Origin: Thermoleptolyngbya sp046719575
Lineage (GTDB): Bacteria; Cyanobacteriota; Cyanobacteriia; Elainellales; Elainellaceae
DNA: 28,592 bases
NCBI GenBank assembly: GCA_046719575.1
Contig: JBDNCP010000051.1
Span: 1-28,592, forward strand
Direction of reading: 5' to 3'
Shown: positions 19,317 through 26,679 of the stretch, in pieces
How positions within the stretch are numbered: the stretch's first letter is position 1
Layout of the letters: each line of letters starts with the position of its first letter
Position numbers and translations under genes: made by a program
The notes under the pieces: generated by a model
What the model saw: the letters and a program-made list of their open reading frames with translations, nothing else
Databases searched by the model: none
What the model was told of the DNA's origin: nothing

Positions 19317-19439
19317 GGAGGGAAGAGGGAAGAGGGAAGAGGGAAGAACGAAGAGGGAAGAACGAAGAGGGAAGAGGGAAGAATGGGGGTTCGGTTTTCG
19401 TTCTTCGTTTTTCGTTCTTCGTTTTTCGTTCTTCGTTCT
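19317..19439. repeat. Heptamer-type tandem repeat with complementary arms
   Basis: From 19317 to about 19385 the plus strand is almost pure purine, built from GGGAAGA and GAACGAA heptamers. From about 19391 to 19439 it is pyrimidine-rich, built from TTCGTTC and TTCGTTT words. The right arm is largely the reverse complement of the left (for example GAAGAACGAAG versus CTTCGTTCTTC), so the whole can fold into a long imperfect hairpin. It fills the gap between the kinase stop and the ylqF start. Confidence 0.9.
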
Positions 19440-20786
19440 TCAGATTAGCAGGCGAACGGTAACGGTTGTTCCTTCGGCAGCGGTGGACTGGATGGATAGG
19501 CTGCCGCCGTGGGCATCGATGATGCGTTTGACGAGGGCGAGTCCGAGGCCGGTGCCGCCTGTTTTGGTGGAATAGAAGGGGCGGGTCAGCTTGGGCAGGT
19601 CTTCAGGAGGAATCGGCGGGCCGCCGTTGTGGATGGAGAGGCAGAGTTTTTGGGAGGACTGGGGAGCGTCGGCATCGAGCAGCAGGGTGCAACGAATGCG
19701 ATCGCCCGCCAGGACAGCTTCGCAGGCGTTTCGCATCAGATTCAGGCAGACTTGCTTGAGCTTGTTGCGATCGCCCATCACGGGCGGCAGGCTTGGGGCG
19801 ATCGCCAGTTCGATGATGCGTCCTTGGGCAATCGGCGTTTCCTGGATCTGCGCCACCACGTCTTGCAGCAGCACCGCCAGGTTCACGGACTCTGCCTGCA
19901 TGGCCCGCTGTGGCTTAGAAAACTGAAGAATCTCGTTCAGCAGGTCTTCCAGGCGGTTGGCTTCTTCGCTAGCCAGCGTCAGCCGGAGTTGATCCGGCTC
20001 CGCCAAAACCAGTCGTCCAAAGGCTTTTAGCCCCATTTTTATGGTTGTTAGGGGATTGCGAATTTCGTGGACGATCATGGCGGCAAATTCACCAATGGCG
20101 GCCAGTCGCTCTTGCTCGATGAGCTTTGCCTGGGCAGCGCGGAGTTCCTGGGTGCGCTTGATGACCTCCGCCTCTAGCATTTCGTTAAACCGCTGCTGTT
20201 CCTGGTAAAGGCGATAGTGGGCGATCGCCATTGCGGCTCGCTCGGCAAACAGTTCCACGGTTCGCACTTCTTCTTCGGCAAACTTACGCGGTAAAGAGTT
20301 AAAGGAACAAATAGTGCCAATAATGTCGCCCTGGGGAGTGCAGAGGGGAACGCCGAGATAACAGAGGTAGCCGTCGGGAATTTCGCCTGCTTCAGGATTG
20401 AGGCGCGTGTCTTCCACAATGAGCGATCGCCCAGATGCCACTACCGTACCTGTTACCGTTCCATGAAGCGTGTAGAGCGCATGATCTTCCTCGCCATCAG
20501 AGCTTGCAATCACGCGATCAAACCCATCTCCTTCGCAGAGCGTGATCACGGTTACATCCATTCTCAGCAGATGACAAACGCTAGACGCGATCCGTTCTAA
20601 ATAGCGGTTGGGTTCCCCAACATAGTCCAGCAGAGACGATAGCGCCTCAATCACCTGCTGATCTCGTTGCCACCGAGCGCGGGATTGCATGAACCTGCCT
20701 GAGTGAACAGAGGGACGACTCTGACGATCTGCATACGCAGCGTGCTGTGGAACAAATGGTTCTGACGGTTGACCCTGGAATGTCAT
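19440..20786 (-). CDS. GAF-domain sensor histidine kinase
   Basis: A 448-residue soluble two-component sensor. After a 45-residue polar N-terminus there is a GAF domain (about 50-195, with LGVPLCTPQGDIIGTICSF), a coiled-coil linker (about 196-230, EMLEAEVIKRTQELRAAQAK), the phospho-accepting H-box VHEIRNPLTTI with His 240, and an ATPase domain with the N-box NLMRNACEA, the F/G region FYSTKTGGTGLGLALVKRI and the final GTTVTVRLL. No transmembrane segment, so it senses a cytosolic signal; the GAF ligand cannot be told from sequence and the Cys-His pair of a bilin-binding cyanobacteriochrome is not evident. No response regulator is adjacent, so it is an orphan kinase. The stop codon abuts the heptamer repeat. 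Confidence 0.92.
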   Translation of the reverse strand: MTFQGQPSEPFVPQHAAYADRQSRPSVHSGRFMQSRARWQRDQQVIEALSSLLDYVGEPNRYLERIASSVCHLLRMDVTVITLCEGDGFDRVIASSDGEEDHALYTLHGTVTGTVVASGRSLIVEDTRLNPEAGEIPDGYLCYLGVPLCTPQGDIIGTICSFNSLPRKFAEEEVRTVELFAERAAMAIAHYRLYQEQQRFNEMLEAEVIKRTQELRAAQAKLIEQERLAAIGEFAAMIVHEIRNPLTTIKMGLKAFGRLVLAEPDQLRLTLASEEANRLEDLLNEILQFSKPQRAMQAESVNLAVLLQDVVAQIQETPIAQGRIIELAIAPSLPPVMGDRNKLKQVCLNLMRNACEAVLAGDRIRCTLLLDADAPQSSQKLCLSIHNGGPPIPPEDLPKLTRPFYSTKTGGTGLGLALVKRIIDAHGGSLSIQSTAAEGTTVTVRLLI

Positions 20787-21213
20787 GAATTCAAGCTCAA
20801 GTATTATGGCAGATCGCTTGCGCTCCTTCTCGACTGCTCAGCAATAGTTCATCAACAAGTGCATCAATCGTTAATCAGTTAATCCGCAATTATTAATCCG
20901 CAATTATATCGATTCTCGATTTTGGATTTGCGATTTTGGATTGCCAAGTCAAGCGCTTGCAGGCTCTCCGGCAATTTCATGGGTGGCGCCACTCAGGAGA
21001 ATCGATATTCATCAGCGGGAATGAGTCCAGTGTGTCCTGCAATGCCCTCCGCCTCTCACGCAAGATTCTGTCTACAGAAATAGAAAAAACATGGACAGAA
21101 TGCCTCTCTTGAGGCTGGTTGCGAGTAGGTACTGTGTAACAAGATCTTGCTGTGAGGTCATCAGAATCCCATCAATCACAAGTATTTCTTAATAATCTCC
21201 TGGAGAGGCAGTC
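20787..21213. other. Divergent intergenic region, kinase and SDR genes
   Basis: No gene is seen in these 427 bases. The kinase-proximal end carries CATAAT-like text on the minus strand (near 20800). The middle holds a tandem duplication and a dispersed repeat (20881-20943). The SDR-proximal end gives a good ribosome-binding site, GGAGAGG (21202-21208). Confidence 0.5.
20881..20943. repeat. 14-bp duplication followed by copy 2 of the dispersed AT-rich repeat
   Basis: AATCCGCAATTATT (20881-20894) and AATCCGCAATTATA (20895-20908) run directly into TATATCGATTCTCGATTTTG and the words GGATTTGCGATTTTGGATT (to 20943). The second part matches the sequence at 28290-28345 on the opposite strand and in part 18390-18407. 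Confidence 0.8.
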
Positions 21214-22008
21214 ATGAAGTTGGATGGAAAGGTTGCGCTGGTGACAGGTAGCACCACAGGCATTGGACAGGCGATCGCCCTGCGTCTGGCGGCCGATGGG
21301 GCCAGCGTTGTGATTGACCACCGCGCCGATCCCGAAGGCGCAGCAGAAACCCTGACCAAAGTGGAAACTGCGGGCGGCAAGTGTTTTCAATACGGCTGCC
21401 AGGTCGAAGGGAAAATCGTGCAGGCAGATGTCAGCGAGGTGGCCCAGGTGCGCCGCATGGTGGCGGAGTCGGTCGCCCACTTTGGTCGGATAGATATTTT
21501 AGTGAACAATGCGGGTATTCAGAAAAAAGCGCCTTTTTGGGAAGTCACCGAAGAAGATTATGACCAGGTGATGGATGTGAATTTGAAGGGCGCTTTCTTT
21601 TCGGCGCAGGCGTTTGTGCAGCACTGCATGAGCGCCCAGCATCCCGGCAAAATTATCAACATTAGCTCGGTGCATGAGGAATTGTCGTTTCCCGATTTTG
21701 CCCCCTATTGCGCCAGCAAGGGCGGCATGAAGATGATGACCCGCACCCTGGCCACAGAACTCGCGCCGCTGGGGATTACGATTAATAATGTTGCACCAGG
21801 GGCGATCGCCACAGGCAGCAATACCGACCCACAAGACGAGTCGGAAGAAACCAAAGAATTCCTCAAAAAAATCCCCCTCCAGCGCATGGGCAATCCGGAG
21901 GAGGTTGCGTCGTTGGTGTCGTTTCTCTGCTCTGCCGAAGCCGACTACATCACGGGTTCCACGTTCCTGGTCGATGGCGGCCTGATGTGGACTTACCAGG
22001 AACCCTAG
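21214..22008 (+). CDS. SDR family oxidoreductase (glucose 1-dehydrogenase-like)
   Basis: A 264-residue classical short-chain dehydrogenase using NAD(P). Seen: the nucleotide-binding TGSTTGIG (residues 11-18), the NNAG motif, the catalytic Ser in IINISSVHE, and the YxxxK pair in PYCASKGG, then NNVAPGAIATG and the C-terminal SADYITGSTFLVDGGLMW-like stretch. A Cys-containing insert before VQADVS (KCFQYGCQVEGK) is longer than in most SDRs but I recall similar inserts in cyanobacterial homologues annotated as glucose 1-dehydrogenase, so the substrate may be a sugar; this is not certain. The start ATG 21214 has GGAGAGG six bases upstream. It converges on the binding-protein gene with only 14 bases between stops. 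Confidence 0.92.
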   Translation: MKLDGKVALVTGSTTGIGQAIALRLAADGASVVIDHRADPEGAAETLTKVETAGGKCFQYGCQVEGKIVQADVSEVAQVRRMVAESVAHFGRIDILVNNAGIQKKAPFWEVTEEDYDQVMDVNLKGAFFSAQAFVQHCMSAQHPGKIINISSVHEELSFPDFAPYCASKGGMKMMTRTLATELAPLGITINNVAPGAIATGSNTDPQDESEETKEFLKKIPLQRMGNPEEVASLVSFLCSAEADYITGSTFLVDGGLMWTYQEP

Positions 22009-22029
22009 CTAGGGAATGCAGCCTAGCTA
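22004..22029. repeat. CCTAGCTA pair spanning two convergent stop codons
   Basis: CCTAGCTA at 22004-22011 contains the TAG stop of the SDR gene; the second copy at 22022-22029 contains, on the minus strand, the TAG stop of the binding-protein gene. CTAG is palindromic, so one word serves both strands. Confidence 0.6.
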
Positions 22030-23078
22030 CGAATCTCGTTCCAAAGCTGCACCCACTGGTCGTAGTTCTTCACACTCTGCCACATATTAATCTGCGAATG
22101 CAGCGACAGGTCATCCATAAATAGCTCGTGCGCCTTTTCGGGGCCGACTGCTTCGGCACCCAACGTGGTTGCGCCAGAATATCCCGTCACCTCTATCACG
22201 CCCTTTTGCCCCTCGCCGCTGAGGATAAAGTCAATCCATTGGTAGGCTGCTTCGGGGTTTTTGGAATTCTTTGAAATCATCCAGGAGTCCGTCCAGCCCG
22301 TCAGCTTGCCCTGAGGACTCACAGAACCGATGGGATAGCCCTCGTTGCTGAGTTGGGTATAGGTCAGCGGCCAGGCGTGGGCCATCACGATTTCGCCCGA
22401 CTGGAACAGGTTAGCCAGTTCGCCTGCGGTTGTCCAAAACTTGCGGATGTGGGGGCGCAGTTCCAGCAGCGTCGCTTTGACTTCGGCTAGATCTTCTTCC
22501 GTCAGGTCATAGGGATCGGCTTTGCCCAGCCATAGCGCCACATCAGCAATGGTCATGGGATTGTCGGGCAGGGCAATTTTGCCTGCATATTTGTCGTCAA
22601 ACAGAATGTCCCAGGACTGGGGCGCGGGTTTTACCTGCTTGGTGTTGTAGACCAGCACGTTGGGCCCCCAGGCAAAGGTCACGCCGTAGGGCTTGCCACC
22701 AAAGGTGTTCCACTTGCCGCCCTGAAACGACTCGAAGACGGTACTGTAGTTTTGCAGCTTGTTAGCATCAATGGGGCGCACCAACCCTGCTTTATACAGC
22801 CGCTCGGTGATGTCGCCCGATGCAGATACTAGGTCATAATTTTTGCCGCCGCCTGCGCGAAATTTGGCAAACATTTCGTCGCTCGATCCGGCGTAGGTGG
22901 CTTTGATGGTGCAGCCCGTTTCTTGCTCGAAAATATCGGCAAAGGACGAATCGGTATAGCCTTCCCAGACGATCGCCGTGAGGGTGCAGCCCGCGGCCTG
23001 GGCGGGTTGGGCCACTGTCCACAGCGGGGCGAGGCTGAGCAGTCCGATGAGAACTGCGGTGAATATGCGATGCAGCAT
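22023..23078 (-). CDS. PotD-like ABC transporter substrate-binding protein
   Basis: A 351-residue periplasmic solute-binding protein of the spermidine/putrescine (PotD) type. Residues 1-29 form a signal peptide with a hydrophobic core and an AQA-A cleavage site. The residue before C31 does not give a lipobox, so it is probably soluble in the periplasm. The mature part shows the expected order: TAIVWEGYTDSSFADIFEQE, YAGSSDEMFAKFRAGGGKNYDLV, KPYGVTFAWGPNVLVYNT, SWDILFDDKYAGKIALPDNP and EAAYQWIDFILSGEGQ. Ligand is not provable here; polyamine is the family default. No permease or ATPase gene is adjacent, so its partners lie elsewhere. Confidence 0.88.
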   Translation of the reverse strand: MLHRIFTAVLIGLLSLAPLWTVAQPAQAAGCTLTAIVWEGYTDSSFADIFEQETGCTIKATYAGSSDEMFAKFRAGGGKNYDLVSASGDITERLYKAGLVRPIDANKLQNYSTVFESFQGGKWNTFGGKPYGVTFAWGPNVLVYNTKQVKPAPQSWDILFDDKYAGKIALPDNPMTIADVALWLGKADPYDLTEEDLAEVKATLLELRPHIRKFWTTAGELANLFQSGEIVMAHAWPLTYTQLSNEGYPIGSVSPQGKLTGWTDSWMISKNSKNPEAAYQWIDFILSGEGQKGVIEVTGYSGATTLGAEAVGPEKAHELFMDDLSLHSQINMWQSVKNYDQWVQLWNEIRS

Positions 23079-23253
23079 GTTAGTGATCTCTGGGTTCTCT
23101 AGCGGGGTTTCACAAGGTTCAGACTAGGCAAGAATGACCCGCCAGGGTGTGTTTCGCGGCACAGAACGGCTGCGCCAGCCCACTCCATTGCGCTAGCCAA
23201 CTTCATAGTGTATCGCCGTGGTTTGGGGAGCGGGGGCTTGTGCAGCATTCTGT

Positions 23254-23283
23254 AAGAATTGGGAAGAATTGGGAAGAATTGGG
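23254..23283. repeat. 10-bp tandem triplication
   Basis: AAGAATTGGG occurs three times without change (23254-23263, 23264-23273, 23274-23283) in the gap between the binding-protein gene and the DUF1802 gene. The rest of this 287-base gap shows no gene. Confidence 0.85.
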
Positions 23284-23365
23284 CGGCTTGAGTTTGAGAG
23301 GTGGTCGGAGCCAGGATTTTGGATGGCTGGCTTGATGGCCGACACATTCTCTGCCGACATATTCT

Positions 23366-23998
23366 CTACTGTCCCAAAACCACCCGCTCAATTTCCTTTA
23401 CCCGACTGGCATATTGCTCCTGGGTCAGCACGGGCGCATCCGCAAAGGGATTTTCCACAGACCCAGCAGGCAGCGCTACCTCAATCCAGGATTTGCAGCC
23501 ACCATAGGACTCTTGATATTGCAGTGTGAGCGGCTCTGCCAGCCGATGTGCCCGCAGCAGCAGGGCATAGAGGGGTTGCTGGGGCTTCCAGTTCAGGCGC
23601 TCGGTAGCCAGCGCCGCTGTCCAGATATGAAACGGCAGCAGTGCATCTACGATTTCTGCGGTGGTGATTTGGAAAATGTGGGTGATGTCGGCCCAGGCGG
23701 CGATCGCCACTGTTTCGGGATGCCAGCCGGAGGGGACAGGCTGCACTCGGTCAACATAGGGGGGCTTGAGCAAATGCGGCTGCTGATGTTCGTAGGTGGG
23801 ATAGAGCAGCACGCGAGACTGAGCCACGTTGAACCGCCCGCCGGCTTCTCGGATGCCGCCTTTTCGCAGCAGTAAAATGGTGTTGCCGCTGAGCAGGGCT
23901 TCGAGGGCGATCGCCCATTCCTTCAGCGCTGCGACCGAGGGCCCTGTGTCCCTACTTTGGGAGAGCTTTGGATTTTGAGAAGTGTCTATCGGGGGCAT
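23366..23998 (-). CDS. DUF1802 family protein
   Basis: A 210-residue soluble protein of the DUF1802 family, function unknown, mostly found in cyanobacteria. Diagnostic text is ALKEWAIALEALLSGNTILL followed by LRKGGIREAGGRFNV, then LLYPTYEHQQPHLLKPPYVD and the helical C-terminal part with PLYALLLRAHRLAEP and YGGCKSWIEVALP. The first 25 residues are polar and variable. The start is ATG 23998 with no clear ribosome-binding site. It is transcribed away from the YbjN gene. Confidence 0.88.
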   Translation of the reverse strand: MPPIDTSQNPKLSQSRDTGPSVAALKEWAIALEALLSGNTILLLRKGGIREAGGRFNVAQSRVLLYPTYEHQQPHLLKPPYVDRVQPVPSGWHPETVAIAAWADITHIFQITTAEIVDALLPFHIWTAALATERLNWKPQQPLYALLLRAHRLAEPLTLQYQESYGGCKSWIEVALPAGSVENPFADAPVLTQEQYASRVKEIERVVLGQ

Positions 23999-24357
23999 AG
24001 GCGGCGCAGTGGATAGAGAGGCGCAGTGGATAGAGAAGTGGGGTTGCGCCTAATTTAGCGCGTTGCTTGGGGTGTCGGTTGAGGCAGTGCGCGATGGACT
24101 GTTGGGGCGATCGCCCGCTTTAGAAAAAAACTTGGTAGAAACAGGCAAATCTTACCCTGAGCGGCTAAAGTTGTGAGTAGCATTGCAAATCAGACTGTAG
24201 CTTCGGTCACATCTGGAGCGCATTCCCCGATTTTGCAAAGATCCTTTGGATACAGTGTTTCACTGTGCGTTGAGTTTGCCTATCACTGTTCGTCCATTTA
24301 ACTGTTTAACTGTTTGTCTACTCACTGTTTGTCTACTCACTGAGCAACCTGCTTCCT
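23999..24357. other. Divergent intergenic region, DUF1802 and YbjN genes
   Basis: No gene is seen in these 359 bases. It holds a perfect 17-base tandem duplication, GGCGCAGTGGATAGAGA (24003-24019, 24020-24036), one HIP1 site (near 24106), a TTTAACTG pair (24297-24304, 24305-24312) and a perfect 15-base duplication CTGTTTGTCTACTCA (24310-24324, 24325-24339) just before the YbjN start. Promoters presumably lie here but I could not pick one. Confidence 0.6.
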
Positions 24358-24810
24358 ATGGAACCTGAATCCAGCCAAGCTTTGACAGAAGAAATTATCG
24401 AAGCGACTAGCCATCTGGATGTCGTTGAAACTGTGATTTCCAGCCTGCAAGAAGACCAAAGCGCGATGGTCAGCCGATCTGACCAGGGCAATCTGTGGAA
24501 GTTTAAGTACGGCAGCGTGGAGGTGTTTGTGCAACTGACGGGCGAAACGGATGACGATATGCTCGCCGTTTGGTCGCCCGTGCTGAGTTTGCCCGCCAAA
24601 AACGAGCTAGGACTCATGCGAAAGCTGCTAGAACTGAACTGGACGAGTACCTTTGAGTCCCATTTCGCCATCATGGACGACAAAGTTGTGGTGGCGGCGC
24701 AGCGCACCGTGGCAGAGCTGTCGCCCGGAGAAGTGTCGCGCAACATCACAATGGTCGCCTCTATCGCTGACAGCTACGACGAGATTCTTCAAGCTGAGTT
24801 TGGCGCTTGA
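24358..24810 (+). CDS. YbjN domain-containing protein
   Basis: A 150-residue acidic cytosolic protein of the YbjN superfamily, whose fold resembles type III secretion chaperones. The core reads VEVFVQLTGETDDDMLAVWSPV, then GLMRKLLELNWTSTFESHFAI and DDKVVVAAQRTVAELSPGEV, typical of cyanobacterial YbjN proteins. Role unknown; some family members are linked to stress or motility, which cannot be inferred here. The start is ATG 24358 with no clear Shine-Dalgarno sequence; a 15-base tandem duplication ends 18 bases upstream. The last codons and stop lie in a 13-base tandem repeat. Confidence 0.85.
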   Translation: MEPESSQALTEEIIEATSHLDVVETVISSLQEDQSAMVSRSDQGNLWKFKYGSVEVFVQLTGETDDDMLAVWSPVLSLPAKNELGLMRKLLELNWTSTFESHFAIMDDKVVVAAQRTVAELSPGEVSRNITMVASIADSYDEILQAEFGA

Positions 24811-24841
24811 GTTTGGCGCTTGAGTTTGGCGCTTGAGTTTG
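24796..24841. repeat. 13-bp tandem array across the YbjN-gene stop
   Basis: GAGTTTGGCGCTT occurs three times exactly (24796-24808, 24809-24821, 24822-24834) with seven bases of a fourth copy. The stop TGA (24808-24810) spans the junction of units one and two. The array reaches to 16 bases before the next gene's ATG. Confidence 0.95.
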
Positions 24842-24856
24842 GGCGGTTCTCCCGCC

Positions 24857-25609
24857 ATGACTGTAAACCATACTGAGTTGTGCCCTGCTTGGCGGCTCAT
24901 CCCGCTGATGACGGCGGACGGCGCGACGCAAATGGCGATCGATCGCTGGCTGTTTGAGCAACACGCCCAGGGCCTGCATCCGCCGACGCTGCGATTTTAT
25001 ACCTGGGAGCCGATTGCCCTCTCCCTGGGCTATCATCAGCGTCAGATTCCGGATCATTGGCGATCGCTCACATACCAAAACCGGCCGATTGACTTGGTGC
25101 GCCGCCCTAGCGGCGGCCGCGCCGTGCTGCATCAGGGCGATCTGACCTATGCGGTCATTACCTCGGGCCTAGGCCCCAGCCGCAAAGCTGCCTATGAGAA
25201 AATCTGCACCTTCTTGATCGAAGGATGGCGATCGCTCGGTGTTTCGCTCCACTACGGCACGGCCGGACGCGGCTATATCCACAATCCCGACTGCTTTGGC
25301 ACGGCCACCAGCGCCGATCTCGTCACCGACAATGGCTACAAGCTCATCGGCAGCGCCCAACTGCGGCGCGGCGACTGCATTTTGCAACACGGCTCTATGC
25401 GCCTGCGTCCCGATGCGGATCTGTTTCACCGGGTTTTTGGCACGGCGCAAGACATCGATGCGTCAGTGCAATCTGCCCTGAGAGACCAGACTGACCTCCA
25501 ACCCATGACCACCGTTCTGGCAAATGCGGCAGAGCAATGCTTTGGGATTCGTCTTGTTTCACAGCCCATGACGGCTGCCGAATGGCGACAAATCAGCGCT
25601 TTGAGATGA
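24857..25609 (+). CDS. Lipoate-protein ligase A family protein
   Basis: A 250-residue member of the LplA/LipB/BirA catalytic superfamily, which attaches or transfers lipoyl or octanoyl groups to carrier lysines. Seen: the N-terminal WRLIPLMTADGATQMAIDRWL, LRFYTWEPIALSLGYHQ, the nucleotide/acyl-binding RRPSGGRAVLHQGDLTYAV (R82 to G87 region) and the catalytic lysine K162 in GYKLIGSAQLRR with HGSMRL after it. I chose ATG 24857 (MTVNHTEL); a TTG at 24833 opens the frame inside the repeat. It lies 46 bases after the YbjN gene and may be co-transcribed. It ends in three consecutive in-frame stops, TGA TAA TAG. Whether it is a lipoate ligase or an octanoyltransferase is unresolved. Confidence 0.87.
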   Translation: MTVNHTELCPAWRLIPLMTADGATQMAIDRWLFEQHAQGLHPPTLRFYTWEPIALSLGYHQRQIPDHWRSLTYQNRPIDLVRRPSGGRAVLHQGDLTYAVITSGLGPSRKAAYEKICTFLIEGWRSLGVSLHYGTAGRGYIHNPDCFGTATSADLVTDNGYKLIGSAQLRRGDCILQHGSMRLRPDADLFHRVFGTAQDIDASVQSALRDQTDLQPMTTVLANAAEQCFGIRLVSQPMTAAEWRQISALR

Positions 25610-25613
25610 TAAT

Positions 25614-25703
25614 AGGGCTTACGCAGTTGGACTATTTCTCGCGGGTGCGGCCCGCGAGAAATAGTCCGAAATCTAAAAAATTCATCGCAGATACGTAAGT
25701 CCT
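25614..25703. mobile_element. MITE-like element with perfect internal hairpin
   Basis: The ends are inverted copies: AGGGCTTACG (25614-25623) against the reverse complement of CGTAAGTCCT (25694-25703), nine of ten matching. Inside is a perfect 17-bp stem, GGACTATTTCTCGCGGG (25629-25645), loop TGCGG, and its complement (25651-25667). The 90-base length, absence of coding capacity and GGACTTACG-type ends fit a miniature transposable element. No clear target duplication is visible; AAT flanks the left end and lies one to two bases beyond the right end. Confidence 0.6.
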
Positions 25704-25833
25704 GAATAACAGACTCAGGGATGAGCGGGTCGAACGAGGGCGATCGCGGCTGGAGTGTTGCGGAGAGGGCGATGGCCTCCCACCGCTACTCCCCAACAGG
25801 CTACCTCGCTCGGCTCCCAGATTCAAACCTGGG

Positions 25834-26148
25834 TCAGAACTTGTGCGCGTGCAGCACTTCTGCATCGCAGAGATAGGCAATGCCCGAATAATCGTCAAAA
25901 AATTTCGTTGCCACATCGTCCGCAATCTTTAGAGCCATCTCCCGACTGGCGGTCAGCACCTCAATTTTGATATTTGCAAAGACATCGCTGACCGTGGGTT
26001 GCCCCGATGAGCGCACATTGCGGCTGCCTTTGCCACCAGCGGGCATCACCGTGTAGCCAGAGGCTCCGGCTTCGTCGATGATCTGGGTAATCGGTTTCAG
26101 CAGCAGTTTTTCCGTAACAATGACGAGCTTGCTGGCCTTCTGAGTCAT
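25834..26148 (-). CDS. sbtB: PII-like regulator of bicarbonate transport SbtB, short form
   Basis: SbtB is a trimeric PII-like protein that binds adenine nucleotides including cAMP and controls the SbtA bicarbonate transporter. The 104-residue product contains KLVIVTEKLLLKPITQIIDE, the T-loop stretch GGKGSRNVRSSGQPTVSDV, the second strand FANIKIEVLT and the C-terminal YLCDAEVLHAHKF. In Synechocystis SbtB (110 residues) HKF is followed by the redox-active CGPxGC loop; here a TGA stop follows HKF directly. The start is ATG 26148 with AGGAGG at 26157-26162 (minus-strand reading). It is divergent from sbtA, 720 bases away, rather than following it. Confidence 0.93.
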   Translation of the reverse strand: MTQKASKLVIVTEKLLLKPITQIIDEAGASGYTVMPAGGKGSRNVRSSGQPTVSDVFANIKIEVLTASREMALKIADDVATKFFDDYSGIAYLCDAEVLHAHKF

Positions 26149-26198
26149 ATGGAGTACCTCCTACAAATGCCTTGCAGCAATAATCCAAGAAAAGAATC

Positions 26199-26220
26199 TA
26201 TGGTTTTGCCTTAAACCATA
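26199..26220. promoter_or_regulatory. Candidate operator upstream of sbtB
   Basis: TATGGTTT and AAACCATA are perfect inverted arms separated by six bases, centred about 60 bases upstream of sbtB. The length and spacing suit a dimeric regulator such as a LysR-type protein; low-CO2 genes in cyanobacteria are controlled by LysR proteins CcmR/NdhR and CmpR, but I do not see their exact consensus. Confidence 0.4.
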
Positions 26221-26417
26221 TCACTGAGTTTATGGCACAGAACTCCCTTCGTTGAAAAAGATGGACTCAGATTAGCGGAAACGTTTCATAAACAGCGCTT
26301 ATTCTTCAGGGCGATCGCCACCACTCAACCCCAGACAGCGAAAAGGGTTGCGCCTGGTTGCCGACTCTGCTGAAAGTCGCCAAACAATAAACCTCTTGCC
26401 TGAATGCTGTTTTGAGG

Positions 26418-26458
26418 GCGTGAATCGTGGCGCGGTGCCGCCGCGCCACGATTCACGC
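26418..26458. repeat. Perfect 18-bp inverted repeat with 5-base loop
   Basis: GCGTGAATCGTGGCGCGG (26418-26435), loop TGCCG, and the exact complement (26441-26458). No T run follows on either strand, so it is not a canonical terminator. TTTGAG flanks it at 26411-26416 and 26473-26478. Loop and stem layout resemble the hairpin at 25629-25667. Confidence 0.9.
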
Positions 26459-26569
26459 AAGAAGTCTAATCTTTGAGTACTCCATAAACGATTGAGAAAA
26501 CTCTAGGATCTCGATTTGCATTAACCAGGGTTATGCCAAAAATTAGTAACTAAAAGGAAAACTTATTAC

Positions 26570-26598
26570 ATGGATTTGACATTACATTTCAAATCCAT
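26570..26598. promoter_or_regulatory. Spaced inverted repeat upstream of sbtA
   Basis: ATGGATTTG (26570-26578) and CAAATCCAT (26590-26598) are perfect nine-base arms around an AT-rich eleven-base spacer. It could be a regulator site or an RNA hairpin. Confidence 0.4.
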
Positions 26599-26631
26599 CC
26601 CGAAAGGATGCAAAAATCTGTTTACTCCAGG

Positions 26632-26679
26632 ATAGACTTGAGTCCATGAAGATTTAAGTCTTAATAGACACAAGTCTAT
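26632..26679. promoter_or_regulatory. Nested AGACTT/AAGTCT inverted repeats upstream of sbtA
   Basis: ATAGACTTG (26632-26640) and CAAGTCTAT (26671-26679) are perfect arms. Between them lies TTAAG-T-CTTAA (26654-26664), itself palindromic, and further AGAC/GTCT words. Such nested symmetric sites 120-170 bases before the promoter-like pair suggest cooperative regulator binding; inference. Confidence 0.4.

Noticed and set aside
19440..20786. Kinase as a bilin-binding cyanobacteriochrome
   Set aside because: The GAF domain lacks a convincing Cys-His chromophore motif, so I leave the ligand undefined.
21394..21429. Cys-containing insert in the SDR protein before VQADVS as a possible novelty
   Set aside because: I recall similar inserts in cyanobacterial proteins annotated as glucose 1-dehydrogenase, so it is probably a family trait.
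25820..25845. T-arm-like text (GGTTTGAATC on the minus strand) suggesting a tRNA after sbtB
   Set aside because: The upstream part would lie in the sbtB coding sequence, and no acceptor stem, D-arm or anticodon arm fits. It is only a five-base-pair hairpin.
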